Positions 8,351 to 17,123 of a stretch of 64,000 nt of DNA are shown here, in pieces. The stretch spans positions 27,660 through 91,659 of the forward strand of contig JAMCST010000014.1 of assembly GCA_023380935.1 (NCBI GenBank), written 5' to 3'. Position 1 is the stretch's first letter. Every line of letters begins with the position of its first letter. The notes beneath the pieces were generated by a model. The model was not told the origin of the DNA. It was given only the letters and a program-made list of their open reading frames with translations, and searched no databases. The translations under genes were made by a program, and so were the position numbers. This stretch comes from Patescibacteria group bacterium (GTDB taxonomy: Bacteria > Patescibacteriota > Microgenomatia > UBA1406 > GWC2-37-13).

Positions 8351-9199
8351 ATGAAAAGTCCGTTACTTAGTCAGGCACAGGGATTTATCCGTCAGTATCG
8401 CTTAGAGATTGACAAAGACCAGTTTTTTCTTGTCGATCCGGCCGTAATCCGTCGTTTGATCGCCGCCGCCGGCGTCAAGAAAAGCGACCGGGTGCTGGAG
8501 GTTGGGCCGGGTCTGGGTTTTTTGACCAGAAGCCTGGCAGAATAGGCAGATCAGGTGTTGGCGATCGAGATCGATGAAAGATTCAGGCCGTATCTTGAGC
8601 GATTGCCGGCCAACGTTGAGGTGGTTTACGGCAATGCTTATAAACTTTTGAATAATCAAACCTTCCGGAAAAACACGCCTTCGGTGGACAAAACTGTTTC
8701 CTGCATTCCCTACAGCCAAGCGCAGAACATGCTTCATAACTATACCAACGGGTCGTGGTATCGGGGAGACTTGGTTTGGTTAGCGCCGGCTTCCCTGGCG
8801 GAAAAGGTGAACCACGAGGCGATCCTGGGAGCCTATTTCCAGGCAGAGGTAAAGGAAATAATTCCCAACGCCGCCTTTTATCCGTCACCCCACACCACCT
8901 CGGCCATCATTTATTTTCACCGGCTTCCCGATCCGGCCGGCACCGGTAACCTACAGATCTATCTCCGGCGCTGGTTATACAACCACGAACACCTTAAGGT
9001 GAAAAACGCAGTAAGAGAAGGCGTTGTTCGGGCGGCCAAGGATCTAAAAGGCAAGTTTGTGTCGAAAAACCAGGCCAGACAGTTGATGGAGTCTCTTAAC
9101 ATTCCGCCGGCCGAGTTGGAAAAGCTCACTAACAATATCAGGCCGGAGTATTACTTCTCCATTCCGGAAAAGCTGAAGGGTTGGCTTGATAAGTTGTGA
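8351..9199 (+). pseudogene. ksgA: KsgA/Dim1-like 16S rRNA adenine dimethyltransferase interrupted by an in-frame UAG
   Basis: The frame reads as one KsgA-like protein of about 282 codons except for a TAG at 8543-8545. The SAM-binding motif VLEVGPGLGFLTRSL (about residue 47) precedes the stop and ADQVLAIEIDERF follows it in the same frame. The catalytic motif, N-[LI]-P-[YF] in the family, reads CIPY here, so the key Asn is replaced by Cys. The C-terminal helical domain is intact. The gene could be a decaying pseudogene, could carry a sequencing or assembly error in one base (a sense codon such as CAG or AAG would restore it), or could be read through. The 16S in this window keeps the GGAA tetraloop that KsgA would methylate. 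Confidence 0.75.
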
Positions 9200-9206
9200 A
9201 ACTGGG

Positions 9207-9279
9207 TGGCCGCTGAGGGATTTGAACCCCCGACCTACTGAATGTAAATCAGACGCTCTAGCCACTGAGCTAAGCGGCC
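9207..9279 (-). tRNA. tRNA-Val (UAC)
   Basis: On the minus strand the acceptor stem GGCCGCT/AGCGGCC, D arm, anticodon loop TTTACAT and T loop TTCAAAT form a full cloverleaf with discriminator A. The outermost anticodon-stem pair is a U-U mismatch. CCA is not exactly encoded (the 3' flank reads CCCA). The glycosyltransferase gene to the right is divergent. Confidence 0.9.
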
Positions 9280-9323
9280 ATACTGTTATATATAGTATTA
9301 TTATATAAAATAAAACCGTCCCT

Positions 9324-10574
9324 ATGCACCGAAAAACCTTTCTGTTTTTTCCGGTTGAAATTGGTTTAGCCCACATTGTCAGGCCGTTGGCCGTTGCCGA
9401 AGCCCTCCACCGCCGCGGTCACCGGGTGATCTTTGCCCTTTCCCGTCGCAAACAGGCCATTTTCAGCGCGACGCCGGTGCGGTTGGTCGATGTCAAAAAC
9501 TATGCCGCCGACGATAGCCAACTGGACATAAAATCATTCAGTAACTATCAATTTTTGAAACAAGCGGTTAATCAGGAATTGGAACTGATCCGTAAATACA
9601 AGCCGGATACCGTGGTGATTGATTTTCGCATCTCGGCGCTGGCGGCCGGCTTGATCGCCGGCAAACCATGCGTGTTTCTTTCTTTGGGAGAAAGTTTACC
9701 GGAGGGGTCATATCTTCCCAATCCCGGTTTGCCCAAGATAATCTACCGATTGTTCAAATCACTGAGCGGACCAATCTATCACCAGGCCCTGATTCATTAC
9801 CTTCGGCCTCTGATGGCCGTCGTCAAAGAACACCAAATCAATATCGCTTGGCGCGACTGGTTCAGAACCGTTACCTTTATACTTCCCGAACCGGCGTTTT
9901 ATCTTCCGGCCAATGCCAAAGACTTGCACCTGCATTATGTCGCCCCGGTTTCCTGGTCGGGTTTTAAAAACACAACGCCGGCTTGGTTAAGCAATATTAA
10001 GCGTGACGGAAAGACCATTTATCTGACCTTCGGAGGAACCGGTTTTGATAAAAGAAAACTAATCGACTTAAGCGTTCTGCTTGTAAAATCGGGTTACCGG
10101 GTAGTCGTCAGCTCGGGAACGATTGCCGATCCGGAGGATTTTCCCAAAATCAACGGAGTGTTTGTCGCGCGGTTCTTGCCCGGGGCGCTGGTTACCAAAA
10201 AGGTTGATCTCGTGGTTTGCCACGGCGGCTACGGCACCATGATCGAGGCGGTACAAAACGGTACGCCGGTGTTGGCGATTCCCTTTAATCCGGACCAAAT
10301 CATCCATGGCAAACGGATGGAGGAACTAGGGGTTGGTCGCTGTCTATTTTCGTTGAATTTGTCCGACCTGGCCGCCGTTTTTACCTTTAACTGGAAGCAG
10401 ATCGAGGATAAGGGTCGACGGCTGGAAGTACGGACGATCGTTAGGAACGTTAAAGAAATGTTCGCCGATCCCGATGTCTACCGTGGCGCAATGGCTCGAT
10501 TTAAACGCCTTTATCCGATGGACAATGGCGCCGATCAGACCGCCGATTTACTGGAGAAGGGTGCGCGCGGATAG
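9324..10574 (+). CDS. GT1-family (UGT/MurG-like) glycosyltransferase
   Basis: A 416-residue GT-B enzyme. The N-terminal domain begins FFPVEIGLAHIVRPLAVAEAL, an acceptor-side Rossmann fold with the HxxR pattern. The C-terminal domain has LTFGGTG (about residue 234) and the donor-site signature VVCHGGYGTMIEAVQNGTP (about residues 295-313). UDP-sugar-dependent glycosylation of a lipid or small acceptor is likely, but the acceptor cannot be named. The stop codon lies inside the convergent tRNA-Ile gene (13-bp overlap). The gene is flanked by two tRNA genes. Confidence 0.88.
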   Translation: MHRKTFLFFPVEIGLAHIVRPLAVAEALHRRGHRVIFALSRRKQAIFSATPVRLVDVKNYAADDSQLDIKSFSNYQFLKQAVNQELELIRKYKPDTVVIDFRISALAAGLIAGKPCVFLSLGESLPEGSYLPNPGLPKIIYRLFKSLSGPIYHQALIHYLRPLMAVVKEHQINIAWRDWFRTVTFILPEPAFYLPANAKDLHLHYVAPVSWSGFKNTTPAWLSNIKRDGKTIYLTFGGTGFDKRKLIDLSVLLVKSGYRVVVSSGTIADPEDFPKINGVFVARFLPGALVTKKVDLVVCHGGYGTMIEAVQNGTPVLAIPFNPDQIIHGKRMEELGVGRCLFSLNLSDLAAVFTFNWKQIEDKGRRLEVRTIVRNVKEMFADPDVYRGAMARFKRLYPMDNGADQTADLLEKGARG

Positions 10575-10633
10575 AATCGAACTATCGCTCTGTTCTTTAT
10601 CAGAGAACTGTTTTACCATTAAACTACGCGCGC
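10562..10633 (-). tRNA. tRNA-Ile (GAU)
   Basis: On the minus strand, acceptor GCGCGCG/CGCGCGC, anticodon stem GTTCT/AGAAC with loop CTGATAA (anticodon GAT), T arm GATAG-TTCGATT-CTATC and discriminator A. CCA is not encoded (the flank reads CCC). Its 3' end overlaps the last 13 bp of the convergent glycosyltransferase gene. Confidence 0.93.
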
Positions 10634-10727
10634 GCTGCGGACGAACGAGCCAAAACACGGTAAAAAGAGATTATAATCGAAATTATAGCACATGACATTT
10701 TGAATTTAAATTCCCGGACGATCCATA

Positions 10728-10733
10728 TATAAT
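10728..10733 (+). promoter_or_regulatory. -10 box of the Mg-sensor/transporter operon
   Basis: TATAAT ends 6 nt before the ATG of the MgtE-like sensor gene. The -35 region (TTTAAA at 17 nt) is weak. This fits the leaderless arrangement seen elsewhere in the window. Confidence 0.5.
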
Positions 10734-10739
10734 AGCCTT

Positions 10740-11951
10740 ATGCTCTACTTTTCCGAAATTAAAGGAAAGAAGATCTATACGGAAGATGGAGTCTTGGTCG
10801 GTAAACTGGAAGATCTGATTTTCCAGGCCAGCAGTCTGCCGCGCCTGACAAAATTGGTGGTGAGGACGGTGCGCGCCGATAAAATCTTCGTCGACATCAA
10901 CTGCCTGCAGAAGATCAACGGCGGTGTGGTAATTAACAAAAAGTACAACCTGGGGGAACTGGTGGAGAACGAATTGTTTTTGGTGAAAAACCTGCTCGAT
11001 AAACAGATAATCGATCTGAAAGGCCATAAGGTGATTCGCGTCAACGATGTCGTGATTCAGGACAAAGAGGGTTGGTACATCTCCGGCGTTGACGTGGGCG
11101 CGCTGGCGATCCTGCGCTGGCTGAAACTGGACAAACTGATAGAAAAAATCTATCTGCTGGTCGGCCTGCACATTAACTCGCGATTTCTTTCCTGGGGATT
11201 GATCCAGCCACTGGAACTGGGTCGAGGAAAGGTAAAACTGAAAAAACGCGAGGAAACGCTGCATCATATCCATTCCGAGGACCTGGCCGACTACCTGGAA
11301 AAAACCAATATCCGCAACGCCAGAAAGTTTCTCGACACCCTGGACGATCGCTTCTCCGCCAGCGTGATTGAAAACCTGAACTTTAACTTCCAGACCGCCA
11401 TTTTCGCTTCGTTCACCCCGGACAAGGCGGCGCGGGCGCTGGAATACGTTGACGGCGACGAAGCGGTGGACATTCTTCTGTCGTTGCCGGCAAAAAAACG
11501 CCGGGCGATCATCAGTTTGTTGAGCGATGCGAAAAAACAGGAAATCATGTATCTGCTCGATCTGTCAAAAACGCCGATCGGTCAACTGGTTAGTTCGGAA
11601 TTCTTGGCAGTGGAGTCGGATCTGACGGCACGGGAGATCGTCAATCTCGTCCATAGCCGGACGAGCGACTACTCGTTTTTAAGCTACGTTTACGTGGTGA
11701 ACAAAGATAGACAGTTGGTCGGGGTTTTCAATCTCCACGAACTGTTGCTCCAGTCCCCCGATACGCCCGTCAGCAAATTCATGGTTCAGAACGTAGTGGT
11801 GATTCACCTGTCCACGCCGGAAGAGATCGCCATAAAAAAAATGCTCAAGTATAAAATCTATTCCTTGCCGGTGATCAATCGGGACAAACACATCCTCGGA
11901 CTGGTCACCTATGACGACGTCACTAATTTCATTCTGGAGCGGTTACAATAA
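10740..11951 (+). CDS. Soluble PRC-barrel / MgtE-N / CBS-pair protein, putative Mg2+ sensor
   Basis: A 403-residue protein with no transmembrane segments. Residues 1-165 contain two PRC-barrel-like segments (KKIYTEDGVLVGKLEDLIF; GHKVIRVNDVVIQDKEGWYI). Residues 180-280 match the MgtE N-terminal superhelix (DLADYLEKTNIRNARKFLDTL...ALEYVDGDEAVDILLSLP). Residues 285-403 form a CBS pair with the usual VVNKDRQLVGVFNL and LPVINRDKHILGLVTYDDV repeats. In MgtE channels these domains sense cytosolic Mg2+ and gate the pore. Here the pore domain is absent and an Nramp-type transporter follows, so the protein is inferred to be its regulatory partner. Confidence 0.88.
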   Translation: MLYFSEIKGKKIYTEDGVLVGKLEDLIFQASSLPRLTKLVVRTVRADKIFVDINCLQKINGGVVINKKYNLGELVENELFLVKNLLDKQIIDLKGHKVIRVNDVVIQDKEGWYISGVDVGALAILRWLKLDKLIEKIYLLVGLHINSRFLSWGLIQPLELGRGKVKLKKREETLHHIHSEDLADYLEKTNIRNARKFLDTLDDRFSASVIENLNFNFQTAIFASFTPDKAARALEYVDGDEAVDILLSLPAKKRRAIISLLSDAKKQEIMYLLDLSKTPIGQLVSSEFLAVESDLTAREIVNLVHSRTSDYSFLSYVYVVNKDRQLVGVFNLHELLLQSPDTPVSKFMVQNVVVIHLSTPEEIAIKKMLKYKIYSLPVINRDKHILGLVTYDDVTNFILERLQ

Positions 11952-11961
11952 AGCAACGAAT

Positions 11962-13209
11962 ATGTGGGAAAGACTGAAATCACATAAACAGATACAACGA
12001 TTACTGGTTTTTCTCGCCGTATTCGGGCCGGCGACGATTACGGCGATGGCCGACAACGACGGAGCCGGCGTCGCCACCTACTCCTTGGCTGGCGCCCGGT
12101 TCGGCTACTCAATTCTCTTTATCCTTTTGCTGGTGACGGTGCTGTTGGCCATTACCCAGGAAATGGGCGTGCGGATTGCCACGGTCACCGGCAAAGGTTT
12201 GGGCGATCTAATCAGAGAAAGGTATGGAGTGGTGATCTCCACTTTTGTTTTTCTTGGTTTACTGGCGGCCAATATCGGCACAATCGTGGCTGATTTCGCG
12301 GCCATTAAGGCCACCGCCACCATCTTTTCCATCCCGGTGTTGCCGATCATCATCGGCGTAGTGGCGACCGCCTACGTGTTTGTGATCCGCGGTAACTACC
12401 GCATTAATCAAAGAATCTTTCTGCTGGCGTCGTTGTTCTATCTTTGCTATATCGTTTCCGCCGTCAAGGCGGGGCCGGACTGGGGTCTGGCGTTAAAAAG
12501 TCTCGTCGTCCCGACCGGGATCAGTCTGTCGAGAGATTTTATTTTCGCCGCCATCGCGGTGTTGGGAACCACCATTACTCCGTGGGGACAGTTTTTTGTC
12601 CACAGCTTCATCATTGACAAGAAACTGGCGCCGGACAAACTGAACTATGAACAGTTTGAGACCATGATCGGTGCCTTTCTGACAGACTTTTTCTCCTTTT
12701 TTATGATAGTGGCCACAGCGGCCACTTTATTTGCCAATAAGATCGTTTTGGTAACCGGCGAACAGGCGTCACTGGCGATTCGGCCGTTTGCCGGCGAACT
12801 GGCCGGCATTTTGTTCGGCCTTGGAATTCTTAACGCCGGCTTCATGGGAGTGGTGATCGTTTCTTTGTCAACCGCCTATGCCTTTTCCGAGTTTTTCGGA
12901 AACGAAGGCAGCCTGGATGTGCCGTTTGAAAAGGGCCGGACGTTTTATTCGATTTTTTTGACACAACTGTTTATTGCCGCTTTGATCGTCATCATCCCTT
13001 CGGTGTCTTTGTTCAAAATCGTTTTTTATACCCAGGCGTTTAACGGCATATTGTTGCCGTTTATGTTTTACTTTTTGTTGCGTTTTACCAACGATCGTAG
13101 TTTAATGGGGAAACATGTGAACCATCGCTGGTATAATTACTTTGCGATTGTGGCGTCGATCGTGATTATCGGAGCCGCATTGTTTACCGTTATCAGTGCC
13201 TATATTTAA
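11962..13209 (+). CDS. Nramp-related divalent metal transporter, NRMT/Mg2+-like binding site
   Basis: About 415 residues with 11 predicted membrane helices in the SLC11/Nramp order. The ATG at 11962 is chosen because the upstream alternative at 11911 overlaps the sensor gene by 41 nt. Helix 1 carries ADNDGAGVAT (about residues 30-39) where Mn/Fe transporters have DPGNxAT, so Asp is kept and Asn is Gly. Helix 6 reads GTTITPWGQFFVHS where the family has the metal-binding Met followed by PHN, so Met and Asn are lost. Loss of the soft-ligand Met is the hallmark of Nramp-related Mg2+ transporters. Together with the adjacent MgtE-type sensor this points to Mg2+ uptake (inference). Confidence 0.88.
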   Translation: MWERLKSHKQIQRLLVFLAVFGPATITAMADNDGAGVATYSLAGARFGYSILFILLLVTVLLAITQEMGVRIATVTGKGLGDLIRERYGVVISTFVFLGLLAANIGTIVADFAAIKATATIFSIPVLPIIIGVVATAYVFVIRGNYRINQRIFLLASLFYLCYIVSAVKAGPDWGLALKSLVVPTGISLSRDFIFAAIAVLGTTITPWGQFFVHSFIIDKKLAPDKLNYEQFETMIGAFLTDFFSFFMIVATAATLFANKIVLVTGEQASLAIRPFAGELAGILFGLGILNAGFMGVVIVSLSTAYAFSEFFGNEGSLDVPFEKGRTFYSIFLTQLFIAALIVIIPSVSLFKIVFYTQAFNGILLPFMFYFLLRFTNDRSLMGKHVNHRWYNYFAIVASIVIIGAALFTVISAYI

Positions 13210-13215
13210 AAGCGT

Positions 13216-14037
13216 ATGAAAAAGCTCATCGTTGTTTCTGATTGGGCTGGTGATGATCTGACCCGTCAAGAATTTCGTTCGGCCACTGAGGGCTACTTAC
13301 AGACGAACCAGCCGCTCAATCTAAGTTTTGTGGCCGCGACTGCCTCGACGATTCACACCGGTTTTTTATTGGCGCAGGTGGCGGAGATTGAAGAGCGCTA
13401 CGGCCGGCCTTTGGAAACGGTGCTGTTCCAGAACACCGACCCCCGTCTTCAGGCCGACGATGCGGTTGAACGCGCCAAGGGAGCGGCATTTGTCGTGATC
13501 CGGTTGGATTCGGGACTATATTTATGTGGCCCGAACGCCGGCTACGATTTTGCTTTTATCAAAAAAAAGATCGACAAAATTTTCGTTTATCCCGGATTGG
13601 ATCAAGGTAGCCAATTCCGTTCCCGCGACCTGTATTCGCGCGTTTGCGCCCATCTGATCGAGGAACTGGAGGATGAGTTGGAATTGGAAGAGGCGCATAC
13701 CAATCTCATTCCTGTCGTTGATGGCCATTACGTGGCCCATGTGGATAACTTCGGCAATATCAAAACCACCTTGACATTGGAAGATATTAAAGGGAAATGC
13801 GAACTGGGGGAGACCGTTACTCTGAAGATCAACCGGGTGGTGAAGCCGGCCAAATACGTTTCCAATTTGTTTGGCGGCGTTCCGGGCGAACTGGTGATCT
13901 ATCCCGGTTCATCCGGACATAAAGACAACCCCTACCTTGAGGTGAGTGTCTGGCGCCATTTTGACGAAGATCATCCGACCACCGGTATGCATGAATTTAA
14001 CCATCCCCGTCCCGGTATGACGGTGGAGTTGGTTTAA
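13216..14037 (+). CDS. SAM hydroxide adenosyltransferase (DUF62) family protein
   Basis: A 273-residue protein of the SAM-dependent halogenase/hydroxide adenosyltransferase family. Known members hydrolyse S-adenosylmethionine to adenosine and methionine. The C-terminal signature is clear: VAHVDNFGNIKTTL (about residues 174-187), then ELVIYPGSSGHKDNPYLEVSV (about residues 231-251). The N-terminal half starts IVVSDWAGDD where canonical members have a D-x-G-x-x-D-like segment, and it is more divergent. It begins 6 nt after the transporter stop codon in the same operon. A link between SAM turnover and Mg2+ transport is unexplained. Confidence 0.82.
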   Translation: MKKLIVVSDWAGDDLTRQEFRSATEGYLQTNQPLNLSFVAATASTIHTGFLLAQVAEIEERYGRPLETVLFQNTDPRLQADDAVERAKGAAFVVIRLDSGLYLCGPNAGYDFAFIKKKIDKIFVYPGLDQGSQFRSRDLYSRVCAHLIEELEDELELEEAHTNLIPVVDGHYVAHVDNFGNIKTTLTLEDIKGKCELGETVTLKINRVVKPAKYVSNLFGGVPGELVIYPGSSGHKDNPYLEVSVWRHFDEDHPTTGMHEFNHPRPGMTVELV

Positions 14038-14170
14038 GCGTTTTAGTTCAATAACCGGGTTAGGCACAATTTTAAAGTCCTCCGATTCTCACTTTTTACC
14101 TGACTACGATTTGTAGCTCGGCTCAAAGAGCGAATCAGGGCGGACTAATTTCTTTCTAAAGAAAAAAATT

Positions 14171-15816
<1,646 letters not shown>

Positions 15817-15848
15817 AACCGGGTATAATTCTCTACCCAGTTTTAAAT

Positions 15849-15895
15849 CAGGCACCGTATGGTACCTGATAAAGTCAAGTACCGAATGGTACCTG
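15849..15895 (-). repeat. Two tandem 20-nt hairpins in the 16S leader
   Basis: Two copies of an imperfect palindrome lie 27 bp apart (15849-15868 and 15876-15895). On the minus strand each reads CAGGTACC-4-nt loop-GGTRCYTG, an 8-bp stem with one G-U pair. They sit between the predicted rRNA promoter and the mature 5' end, so processing, antitermination or protein binding are possible roles. Confidence 0.7.
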
Positions 15896-15913
15896 ATCCT
15901 AACCCGATTACTA

Positions 15914-15942
15914 AACTAAACGCATGACTCCGATAATGTCAA
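15914..15942 (-). promoter_or_regulatory. Probable 16S rRNA promoter
   Basis: A perfect TTGACA (15937-15942) with a 17-nt spacer and a weak TTAGTT (15914-15919) on the minus strand, about 105 nt upstream of the mature 16S 5' end. Confidence 0.5.
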
Positions 15943-16023
15943 AGTGCGAATATCAATCATAACTGAATTAACGAAGAAAGTCAATTCAATTTCACCACTG
16001 GCTACTGGAGCGCTCCGGTTTTC

Positions 16024-17094
16024 CTAAGTGACGATGATGTTGTTTAGGGTCGGTTTATTTTCGTCCAACTTGATCAGCCCGAGAATGGTGGCGTCGGCAT
16101 AATAATCGGAGCGCACGACCTTAATTTTCAGTTCTTTGGTCAGATGGGCGTCGATACCGGCGATGGCCGCCAGGCCGCCGGCTAAAGTAATCCCGTTTTC
16201 GTATATCTCGTCAACGATTTCCGGCGGTGACATTTCGATCAGTTCCTTGATGCTGTCGATGATCTGGTTAAAGTTCGGCAGCAGCGCTTCAATAATGTCT
16301 TGGGTTTTCATCTTGATTGATTTGGGAAGGCCGTTTTCCAGCGACTTGCCCCGGACGGTCGCGGTTTTGTCCTCGCCGTTAAAGTTGAGTAAACCGGTTT
16401 TGATCTGTTCACAGGTGTTTTCGCCGAGGATAATCCCGTTTTTCAGATAGGCGTAGTTGGCGATCAGCCGATTCATGTGTTCGCCGGCGCTTTTGACGCT
16501 GCGGTAACTGACAATGCCGCCGCCGCTGACGATGCTTACCTCTACCAGGCCGCCGCCGAGATCGACAACCAGACGGGGATGGTGGGAGAAAACGTCAAAG
16601 CCGCAGCCGGCTGCCGTGGCCACCGGTTTTTCCACGATAAACACCTTGGCACAGCCCGACTTTAACAACGCCTCGCTGGCGGCTTTTTTTTCGATTTCGG
16701 TCGCGGCCAGCGGCGTACTCACCAGCGCCTCCAGGGTAGGTTGAAGCAGGCGGTACTGTTGGAGATACGGAGTGAGACCGGTTTCGAAGTATTTTTTGAT
16801 CAAAGCGACCTCGGCGTCGAAGTCGGCAATAATGCCGTTGTTGATCGGGCGGACGATTTTGATGAAGTCCGGAGTCTTGCCGACGATCGCCTGGGCCTCC
16901 CGGCCAAAAAATACAAAGTCCTTCGCCCGGGTGTTATAACCGAGAAAAGTGGGTTCCCGCAACACTATCCCGCGTTCCTTAACCGCCAGGCGTGTCATGG
17001 TTGTCCCCAGATCGATATATAGACTGAACGCGTTAATGAGCGGGATACGGATATGCCTCAAACGGCGGAGGAACTGCAACATGTTAAATTTCAT
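16024..17094 (-). CDS. mreB: Rod shape-determining protein MreB
   Basis: Actin-like filament protein that guides lateral cell wall synthesis, 356 residues. Actin-fold motifs: phosphate-1 YIDLGTTMTRLAV (about residue 26), phosphate-2 LVVDLGGGLVEVSIV (about residue 174) and adenosine motif ITLAGGLAAIAG (about residue 308). The N-terminal extension (residues 1-24) is basic and could be amphipathic. A TATAAT at 17093-17098 overlaps the first ATG, so the internal ATG at 17082 may be the real start. The 16S gene follows downstream on the same strand, and the next gene is divergent. Confidence 0.93.
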   Translation of the reverse strand: MKFNMLQFLRRLRHIRIPLINAFSLYIDLGTTMTRLAVKERGIVLREPTFLGYNTRAKDFVFFGREAQAIVGKTPDFIKIVRPINNGIIADFDAEVALIKKYFETGLTPYLQQYRLLQPTLEALVSTPLAATEIEKKAASEALLKSGCAKVFIVEKPVATAAGCGFDVFSHHPRLVVDLGGGLVEVSIVSGGGIVSYRSVKSAGEHMNRLIANYAYLKNGIILGENTCEQIKTGLLNFNGEDKTATVRGKSLENGLPKSIKMKTQDIIEALLPNFNQIIDSIKELIEMSPPEIVDEIYENGITLAGGLAAIAGIDAHLTKELKIKVVRSDYYADATILGLIKLDENKPTLNNIIVT

Positions 17095-17117
17095 TATAGC
17101 GTTTTTTCCTGTAAAAT
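17089..17117 (+). promoter_or_regulatory. Leaderless-type promoter of the O-antigen-ligase-like gene
   Basis: TTTCAT (17089-17094), 17 nt, then TAAAAT (17112-17117) preceded by TG (extended -10). The gap to the ATG is 6 nt. Confidence 0.45.
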
Positions 17118-17123
17118 AAGAGG

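Noticed and set aside
15833..15838. TATAAT on the plus strand in the 16S leader
   Set aside because: No plus-strand gene follows (the 16S is on the minus strand) and no -35 box lies upstream, so it is taken as chance.
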